In this document: positions 29,721 to 33,640 of the stretch, in pieces
How positions within the stretch are numbered: position 1 is the stretch's first letter
How the letters are laid out: the number at the start of each line of letters is the position of its first letter
Source of the DNA: a virus
Virus record (IMG/VR): IMGVR_UViG_3300027805_000049
Location: 1 to 33,640 of that record
Length of the DNA: 33,640 nt
Reading direction: 5' to 3' (one strand)
Notes under the pieces: generated by a model
What the model saw: the letters and a program-made list of their open reading frames with translations, nothing else
Database searches by the model: none
What the model was told of the DNA's origin: nothing
Translations under genes and position numbers: made by a program

Positions 29721-29874
29721 TTTTCTTCCCCTGTATGAATGTTCGTATGTAGATCTTGCACCAATGTTGAAGCTGCTTCTGCGTGCTCCGTCCGTCCTTC
29801 TTTGCGTCCTGTGATAAGGTTTTGTGTGTCTCCAAATCTAAACGGATCATCTTGTGCTGCGTAGTGTGCTTCAT
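29683..29874 (-). CDS. Possible ribbon-helix-helix (Arc/CopG-like) DNA-binding protein in an overlapping frame
   Basis: 63 residues from the ATG at 29874 (MKHTTQHKMIRLDLETHKTL). The segment MIRLDLETHKTLSQDAKKDG followed by RSTQKQLQHW is a close fit to the Arc/CopG pattern (strand, helix A, GRS turn, helix B). It overlaps the alternative frame at 29717-29953 for most of its length, and Gp157 by 38 bases. Its ribosome site (GGGAAG next to the ATG) is poorly spaced. If real, it is the only repressor-like protein here and could bind the operator at 30914-30932. Which frame is used is uncertain. Confidence 0.45.
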   Translation of the reverse strand: MKHTTQHKMIRLDLETHKTLSQDAKKDGRSTQKQLQHWCKIYIRTFIQGKKNDFPRDQADIHE

Positions 29875-29953
29875 CTTCCCACCATTCGTAAGTATGTTTA
29901 GTGCGTTTTGTTTGTTCTTCAATCAGGTGCAAATATCGCTTTGTCATGCTCAT
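29717..29953 (-). CDS. Hypothetical early protein (78 aa), competing frame
   Basis: 78 residues (MSMTKRYLHLIEEQTKRTKH, then YEWWEDEAHYAAQDDPF), charged. It is linked by ATGA overlaps to both neighbours (29950-29953 and 29717-29720), like most gene pairs in this phage, which supports translation. But the RHH-like frame covers much of the same DNA. The N-terminal 26 codons are unique to this frame; beyond that one of the two may be accidental. I recognise no domain. Confidence 0.5.
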   Translation of the reverse strand: MSMTKRYLHLIEEQTKRTKHTYEWWEDEAHYAAQDDPFRFGDTQNLITGRKEGRTEHAEAASTLVQDLHTNIHTGEEK

Positions 29954-30375
29954 GGCATCACCTCATTGTATATGTCACAAATGCGTTGAGCCGTCTCATG
30001 AAAATACTCTGCTTTGAGTGCTGGAAGTGGAGAATGAGCTATCCCATCCTCTCCTAAAAACCAACATAGCATCATAGGATTCCACTTGACCGTCCACCGC
30101 TTCGGTTTGACATACATATCTGGTTTCGGAATTGGCATCCACGGTTCGCCCGCTTCGATCTTATACCATTGCAGTAGATTGATGTGCCCCCATCGACAAC
30201 ATATAACATTGCCACTTACTGCCTCTTGTTTTGTAGGCAATCTATCTGTTATCCATTCCGAAGATTTAGACATAATCTGATCCTCAACAACCATTTGAAG
30301 TTTATACGTATCGTGCATACCTATGATTGCTCTTCTTCGGTTCTTCCAATGACCGCCTGTTTTTTCTTTACTCAT
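29950..30375 (-). CDS. DUF551-like early protein (141 aa)
   Basis: 141 residues from the ATG at 30375, which makes an ATGA overlap with the membrane protein gene; the upstream GTG is not needed. Residues about 38-85 (SEWITDRLPTKQEAVSGNVI, then WYKIEAGEPWMPIPKPDMY) follow the DUF551 layout (WI..RLP at the start, WMPLPEPP at the end) found in many small phage and prophage proteins of unknown function. A second part (about 90-141) is Trp/Phe-rich and ends in a helix. Confidence 0.6.
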   Translation of the reverse strand: MSKEKTGGHWKNRRRAIIGMHDTYKLQMVVEDQIMSKSSEWITDRLPTKQEAVSGNVICCRWGHINLLQWYKIEAGEPWMPIPKPDMYVKPKRWTVKWNPMMLCWFLGEDGIAHSPLPALKAEYFHETAQRICDIYNEVMP

Positions 30376-30593
30376 CTTGCCCCCCACAAAGTAACCGTCT
30401 GCTCTGGCTTGATAATCGGATCAGGTGTTGCAGCTACTGCCAATGCTGACAGCGTGATAGCAAGCAGAGCGATAAGGCCTACGCCAACGATATACAGCTT
30501 CTGCCGATACGATGCGCTTAAGTAAGGAGCCACGCGCCAGTACGTCTTGCCGTCTGTGCTGCGTGTTGTCGTGAATTCAATGCCGATGTTCAT
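30372..30593 (-). CDS. Single-pass membrane protein (73 aa)
   Basis: 73 residues from the ATG at 30593 (MNIGIEFTTTRSTDGKTYWR), with AAGGGT nine bases upstream; the longer frame overlaps the preceding gene and is rejected. One transmembrane helix (about 34-57: LYIVGVGLIALLAITLSALA) follows a basic segment (SASYRQK), then a short periplasm-side-like tail. Location in the early operon suggests a host-takeover or superinfection role; nothing specific can be read. Confidence 0.65.
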   Translation of the reverse strand: MNIGIEFTTTRSTDGKTYWRVAPYLSASYRQKLYIVGVGLIALLAITLSALAVAATPDPIIKPEQTVTLWGAR

Positions 30594-30652
30594 GATACTA
30601 CCCTTGTGAAAAGTGAATGATTGCAGTGTAGGATGCTGCGCCCCGTGGTTTG

Positions 30653-30868
30653 TTAAAATGCCATTTCTGAGATGCTGATATATTCGCCTGTCTTTGCTGC
30701 TTGAAATACCAAGTGGCACTTCTTGCCATTTGGACGCTTTGCTTGGAATAGTACCGGCATCCAGTTGTTGCTTACCATATGAGCCGCTGTATTTGCCGAT
30801 GCTTCCTTCTGCGATAGAACTACCATGCTGATGTGCTGGCCTTTTACGTTTACGTTGATTGTGTTCAT
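30653..30868 (-). CDS. First early gene: small beta-rich protein (71 aa)
   Basis: 71 residues from the ATG at 30868 (MNTINVNVKGQHISMVVLSQ), preceded by AAGGGC; the longer frame upstream runs through the terminator and promoter and is rejected. It has a beta start, a helical middle (KEASANTAAHMVSNNW), then KRPNGKKCHLVFQAAKTGEY. It is the first gene after the early promoter, so it should be made soonest after infection. No family recognised. Confidence 0.7.
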   Translation of the reverse strand: MNTINVNVKGQHISMVVLSQKEASANTAAHMVSNNWMPVLFQAKRPNGKKCHLVFQAAKTGEYISISEMAF

Positions 30869-30905
30869 TGCCGTGCCCTTGTTAAGTGAGTAATTGATTA
30901 CGTCA

Positions 30906-30935
30906 CAAATATATGTAAACATTTCGTTTACACAA
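30906..30935 (-). promoter_or_regulatory. Early promoter, Bacteroidota-type
   Basis: On the minus strand TTG (30935-30933) and TATATTTG (30913-30906) are separated by exactly 19 bases. This is the -33 TTG / -7 TAnnTTTG arrangement of Bacteroidota sigma promoters. Transcription would begin about 30 bases before the first gene's ATG at 30868. The whole early region lies downstream. The host sigma is assumed. Confidence 0.65.
30914..30932. promoter_or_regulatory. Operator palindrome filling the promoter spacer
   Basis: TGTAAACATTTCGTTTACA: two perfect 7-base arms around ATTTC. It occupies precisely the 19-base spacer between the -33 and -7 elements, so a bound dimer would block RNA polymerase. 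No second perfect copy was noticed in the window. The binding protein is unknown; the possible RHH protein or a host regulator are candidates. Confidence 0.7.
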
Positions 30936-30945
30936 TAGGCAAATG

Positions 30946-30976
30946 AAAAAAAGTGCAAAAAAAATTGCACCTTTTC
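30946..30976 (-). terminator. Intrinsic terminator after the endolysin gene
   Basis: Minus strand: GTGCAA (30970-30965), a 6-T loop, TTGCAC (30958-30953), then seven T. Flanking A and T runs lengthen the stem. A weaker GATAT/ATATC hairpin lies just upstream. It ends the late transcript 30-60 bases after the endolysin stop and insulates the early promoter. The same sequence has A/T runs on both sides and may work both ways. Confidence 0.85.
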
Positions 30977-31005
30977 TCGGATATGTCGAAATATCGGGCT
31001 TTTTT

Positions 31006-31536
31006 CTACACTTTGGCGTCGTATACCATAGCATCTTGCACGTTAAGCTCGCTAGGCAATCGGTATGCAATGATCCGCCCCTTGTCAAATCCCGCAACGC
31101 TTACCTTGTTTGACTGGTTGCCACCTAAAACATACACGTATTTGGCCGTCTCGCGCACATAAAAGCCCACATGACCGCCGCCGGTACGCGTCATCACTAC
31201 AATGCACCCTTCATGCGGCTTGCATGACTGCCCATATTTAGCCCACGATTTCGCTGCCGCTGATCCAGTCACGCTATATCCAGCATTGCCTACGCACCAG
31301 TTGACAAATGACGAACACCAAGGCGTCTCGTCATCCTTTGCCTTCAAAGTCGTGCGCTGATGGTACTCAACGATGCGCTTGTTATGCTTTGCGCCTGCTA
31401 CCTCTGCCTGCCCTAGCTCCTTTTGCGCGATCTGCATCCAACTGTACTCGCTTGGCTGCTCCTGCTTTGGAGTGTTTAGCTGTTTTGAGATATTGCCAGA
31501 CCATGTTTTCAAGGCCAACAACAAGTTCTTCATCAT
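31006..31536 (-). CDS. Endolysin, cysteine peptidase (CHAP / TIGR02594-like)
   Basis: 176 residues. The catalytic Cys74 lies in TPWCSSFVNWC, a histidine in GGGHVGFYV (His122) and a third residue in LGGNQSNKV (Asn140). With SWMQIAQKELGQAEV this matches the TIGR02594/CHAP-like peptidoglycan amidase or endopeptidase group. The ATG at 31536 is chosen because AGGGAG lies eight bases upstream; a TTG precedes it by one codon. The first 50 codons overlap the metallopeptidase gene in another frame. It cuts host peptidoglycan for release. There is no signal peptide, so it needs a holin. Confidence 0.82.
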   Translation of the reverse strand: MMKNLLLALKTWSGNISKQLNTPKQEQPSEYSWMQIAQKELGQAEVAGAKHNKRIVEYHQRTTLKAKDDETPWCSSFVNWCVGNAGYSVTGSAAAKSWAKYGQSCKPHEGCIVVMTRTGGGHVGFYVRETAKYVYVLGGNQSNKVSVAGFDKGRIIAYRLPSELNVQDAMVYDAKV

Positions 31537-31777
31537 CAAATTTTCTCCCTATCGTATAAAGTGCCGCGTGTATGAATTCATGAATAAACGTCTGCGTCAT
31601 CGTATCGGCTGTGCACGGCTTGCCCTCAACAGTCCTAGCAATCCTGATCGTGTAGGTATCTATGTTGCATTCGCCGTACAAGTGCTGCACTTCGCCAGCA
31701 GGCGTAACCACGACAATCGCCTTTTGCAGCTTAACGCGCCAAGTATTGCCGCCGAGCTTGAAAGATGTTGGCGTCAT
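31382..31777 (-). CDS. Zinc metallopeptidase-like protein (HEFIH)
   Basis: 131 residues. Residues 63-72 are TFIHEFIHAA, an HExxH zinc motif (H66, E67, H70), with acidic residues in DDEELVVGLENMVW (82-94) able to supply the third ligand. The N-terminal half is beta-like (KLGGNTWRVKLQKAIVVVTP), as in short phage SprT/WLM-type peptidases. The basic low-complexity tail from about 100 is encoded in the overlap with the endolysin gene. It forms an ATGA overlap with the metallophosphoesterase. Target unknown. Confidence 0.72.
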   Translation of the reverse strand: MTPTSFKLGGNTWRVKLQKAIVVVTPAGEVQHLYGECNIDTYTIRIARTVEGKPCTADTMTQTFIHEFIHAALYTIGRKFDDEELVVGLENMVWQYLKTAKHSKAGAAKRVQLDADRAKGARAGRGSRRKA

Positions 31778-32745
31778 CGGACTACCCCTTGCAGGATTAC
31801 TTTGTTGTGAACGGTAAAATTACCCTGCGCTTCCAACTCTACCAATGCTACGCCGTGATTCCAGTTGTTTCTAGGCGCATAGCGCGGGTTTAGATCGCAC
31901 AAGCACCCAACAGACCACCCTGCTATGAAAGTCCCGTCTAGAGGCCTGCGGAATAGGTCTGTGGACGTTTTATGTACGTGCCCTACCATCACATTGTCTA
32001 CTGCCTTCATGCGGTAGTTACGTGCTGGATTAACTCCACCACCTCCGAACCACTCATGACCGTGATCTATCCATAGCTTGCCGGCTTTCACCTTTGCCCG
32101 CTCGTCCACCCATTCTATGCCCTGCTCATTCAAGCCCAGCATCTCTTCTAATACAATCGTGCCTTCTAACTCTTTGGCCTTCTGTGCTAGGTAACGCTTG
32201 AGCCGTTCCTCGTGATTACCCTCGCGATAGATTATACGCACCTTATCGCCGAAGAAATCACGTAAATGCTTGACCATAGTACGAGCAGCGTCCAGTTCCC
32301 ATTTCCAAGACCTGTTGTTCTCTACCTTTTCATGCGAGGATAGGTTGTAGCAGTCCATCATGTCGCCATTTAAAAGCAGCGTATCAACACCGCAGTTACG
32401 CAGCCATTCGATAGCAGTCAAATAAGCACCACTGTACGATCCGTCTGGCTCTCTACGCAGATCGTGAAAAGGCCAGTGAGCATCTGATATTACGCCTATC
32501 TTATTGGCTAGCGATAAGTCTGTTATCTGATCCTCGCGTAGCTCACCCGCAAGCGGCTCAACGCTCTGCACATCTTCGCCAAATACTACGCCGCGCTCTG
32601 CTGGTATTGAATCGATGTTTTCAGCCCTAGCAATACCGCTCTGGTAGTTTGGCGTGTTGTTTTTGTGTGCTTTCAACCTAGCGGCCCGCATTGCTGCAAC
32701 CGCTTCGTATTCTTCGTCAGTTAGCCGAACTGGTTTGTTGCCCAT
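31774..32745 (-). CDS. Metallophosphoesterase (calcineurin-like)
   Basis: 323 residues from the ATG at 32745, which overlaps the preceding stop (TGATG). Motifs in order: ISDAH (86-90), GDMMD (127-131), GNHEER (176-181), HGHE (228-231) and GHVH (255-258), the five metal-binding blocks of the superfamily. Residues 1-80 are an extra helical/charged region (LTDEEYEAVAAMRAARLKAH) with no recognised domain. Family members cleave phosphodiesters or nucleotides; a role in DNA or nucleotide metabolism, or removal of a host signal, is possible. It lies in the late region between tail-tip and lysis genes, which is unusual. Confidence 0.88.
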   Translation of the reverse strand: MGNKPVRLTDEEYEAVAAMRAARLKAHKNNTPNYQSGIARAENIDSIPAERGVVFGEDVQSVEPLAGELREDQITDLSLANKIGVISDAHWPFHDLRREPDGSYSGAYLTAIEWLRNCGVDTLLLNGDMMDCYNLSSHEKVENNRSWKWELDAARTMVKHLRDFFGDKVRIIYREGNHEERLKRYLAQKAKELEGTIVLEEMLGLNEQGIEWVDERAKVKAGKLWIDHGHEWFGGGGVNPARNYRMKAVDNVMVGHVHKTSTDLFRRPLDGTFIAGWSVGCLCDLNPRYAPRNNWNHGVALVELEAQGNFTVHNKVILQGVVR

Positions 32746-32885
32746 CAATTGGCCTTTACATGGTGTTCTTTTGCCCAGCTCTCTAGATATGCGATAACAT
32801 GTAGTATCTGATATCTACGCACCGGCGGGATGTCATCGTATGCTATGACCGTTAGCTGCTGTATTAGTTCCTCAACATCTATCAT
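32745..32885 (-). CDS. Small protein between tail and phosphoesterase genes (46 aa)
   Basis: 46 residues (MIDVEELIQQLTVIAYDDIP, then YQILHVIAYLESWAKEH), two acidic/amphipathic helices. It begins at the ATG at 32885 with an ATGA overlap to the tail gene and ends overlapping the phosphoesterase start. Acceptable as a real gene because of this coupling on both sides. No family recognised. Confidence 0.6.
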   Translation of the reverse strand: MIDVEELIQQLTVIAYDDIPPVRRYQILHVIAYLESWAKEHHVKAN

Positions 32886-33421
32886 AGTGCTGTGCCTGCT
32901 TCCGTGATTACCTTAACTCGAATCGCTGCCGATGCTGCATAGGTTAACGTGCTCGCATCGTTAGAGATTACCACGCCGTACAAAAAGCCAGCCGTTGAGC
33001 CAATACCTGTACGAAAGTAGCGAGCAGGATTAACGCGAGCTACCCAGACCGTATCTGATACACGCACGTAGTCCGCCTGTGCTACTGGTACAACAGCGAT
33101 CAGATTAGTCACGCTGCCGTTATATACTGCCCCCGCAGTAGGAGCGCCCGGACTGCTGTTCGTGTATAGGTAAACATGCAGCGGAGCTTTCTTGATATTG
33201 GCGCTGCTGCTGGCAGTCTCTTCAACTTCAAGCTGCCGCAAGATCATGTGCTGGTTAGTCGTGTTCGCTGTACCTTCAAACGTGATAACCGTTGTAGAGA
33301 CAGGATAGTATTGCGACAAAGCGCTTGTTGATACGCTGGTTAGGTCGATCCAGCCGAGATCAGTTGAGTTTGTTGCGCTTAAGAGATTAGGCGCGATAGG
33401 TGTATTTGGTAAGCAGCTCAT
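32882..33421 (-). CDS. Minor tail / fibre-like protein (179 aa)
   Basis: 179 residues of beta-rich, Ser/Thr/Ala-rich sequence (TNSTDLGWIDLTSVSTS, then HMILRQLEVEETASSSAN), without enzymatic motifs. It overlaps the tail-tip gene by four bases. Similar small beta proteins after C1q-like receptor proteins are usually fibre or tail-tip accessories. Its C-terminal strands (RVKVITEAGTAL) end a possible jelly roll. The function is inferred from neighbours. Confidence 0.55.
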   Translation of the reverse strand: MSCLPNTPIAPNLLSATNSTDLGWIDLTSVSTSALSQYYPVSTTVITFEGTANTTNQHMILRQLEVEETASSSANIKKAPLHVYLYTNSSPGAPTAGAVYNGSVTNLIAVVPVAQADYVRVSDTVWVARVNPARYFRTGIGSTAGFLYGVVISNDASTLTYAASAAIRVKVITEAGTAL

Positions 33422-33640
33422 TGGTTATGGTCAAATTGGTAAAGGAATCCTGTTACTGGGTTGTCAATTAGCTCTGCATTAGAGCAGTTCTCGCGGTGTG
33501 CCGTCACATAGCCGTAAACAGACGTAGGATATAGGGCAACGTCAATACCAGCCAAGCTATCTTTAGCGTAGAAGCGTATCGTAAGCACATCGCCAGCCCT
33601 CATCGGTATGTGAGCGCCACCACTCATACGAGTATCGATA
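33418..33640 (-). CDS. C-terminal part of the contig-crossing tail-tip gene
   Basis: This piece repeats the end of the protein from 8-709 (MSGGAHIPMRAGDVLTIRFY) and adds YGYVTAHRENCSN through FLYQFDHNQ before the real stop at 33418. In the closed genome the gene runs from 709 across the junction to 33418. The frame agrees with the downstream gene by an ATGA overlap, so the copy here, with the extra G at 33514, is likely the correct one. Confidence 0.85.
   Translation of the reverse strand, partial: IDTRMSGGAHIPMRAGDVLTIRFYAKDSLAGIDVALYPTSVYGYVTAHRENCSNAELIDNPVTGFLYQFDHNQ
33506..33640. repeat. Right copy of terminal redundancy
   Basis: This copy matches bases 1-134 with one inserted G (33514). 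It proves that the ends join or repeat. The inserted base restores the reading frame of the tail-tip gene, so an error near base 8 of the contig is the simplest explanation. Confidence 0.9.

Noticed and set aside
30871-30970. Start of the first early gene upstream of 30868
   Set aside because: That stretch is the promoter, operator and terminator; the ATG at 30868 has AAGGGC upstream.
1-33640. Integrase, excisionase or lysogeny module
   Set aside because: No such genes recognised; temperate lifestyle is not supported.

Overview
The window looks like the essentially complete genome of an uncultivated, tailed, siphovirus-like phage. The first 134 bases return at the right end (33506-33640) with a single-base difference, as expected for a circular or circularly permuted genome opened at an arbitrary point inside a tail gene. 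Every gene I accept lies on the minus strand. Most neighbours overlap by a few bases, very often ATGA, TAATG or TGATG stop/start overlaps, so translation is probably coupled throughout. I see no integrase, no recognisable lysogeny repressor and no tRNA gene. The host is not certain. A DUF3127 protein (a family best known from Bacteroidota) and a promoter with a TATATTTG element (the Bacteroidota-type TAnnTTTG) point to Bacteroidota. Many genes nevertheless have clear Shine-Dalgarno sequences, which is not typical of that phylum.

The natural map start is near 30.9 kb. There the intrinsic terminator of the lysis end and the early promoter lie back to back, and a perfect palindrome fills the promoter spacer. 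Reading leftwards from 30.87 to 23.2 kb is the early and replication region. It holds small unknown proteins, a possible ribbon-helix-helix protein, a Sipho_Gp157 protein, a putative recombination protein, a GIY-YIG nuclease preceded by a structured RNA, a DUF3127 SSB-like protein, a VRR-NUC-like nuclease, a small-molecule-type methyltransferase and a replication initiator with internal iterons. From 23.2 to 21.3 kb come a stand-alone DnaA domain IV protein, a ParB-domain protein and a C5 DNA methyltransferase.

Packaging and head genes follow (21.3-14.3 kb): small and large terminase, a portal/unknown/MuF fusion, prohead protease, HK97-type capsid and decoration-like proteins. Then come fibre-like genes and small membrane proteins (14.3-11.1 kb, including a match to the chromosomal parS consensus), head-tail connector and tail-completion genes (11.1-9.3 kb), a glycosyltransferase, the major tail protein, duplicated tail chaperones, the tape measure and the baseplate genes (down to position 8). 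Across the junction the tail-tip genes continue at 33.6-32.9 kb. They are followed by a metallophosphoesterase, a zinc metallopeptidase and a cysteine peptidase endolysin that end at the terminator.

The most notable items are the structured RNA plus GIY-YIG gene, the parS-consensus site, an 11-bp iteron array plus AT-rich tract inside the initiator gene, the operator exactly filling a promoter spacer, several overlapping-frame gene pairs, and structured RNA hairpins placed behind structural genes. All functional names come from reading motifs by eye; no database search was run.
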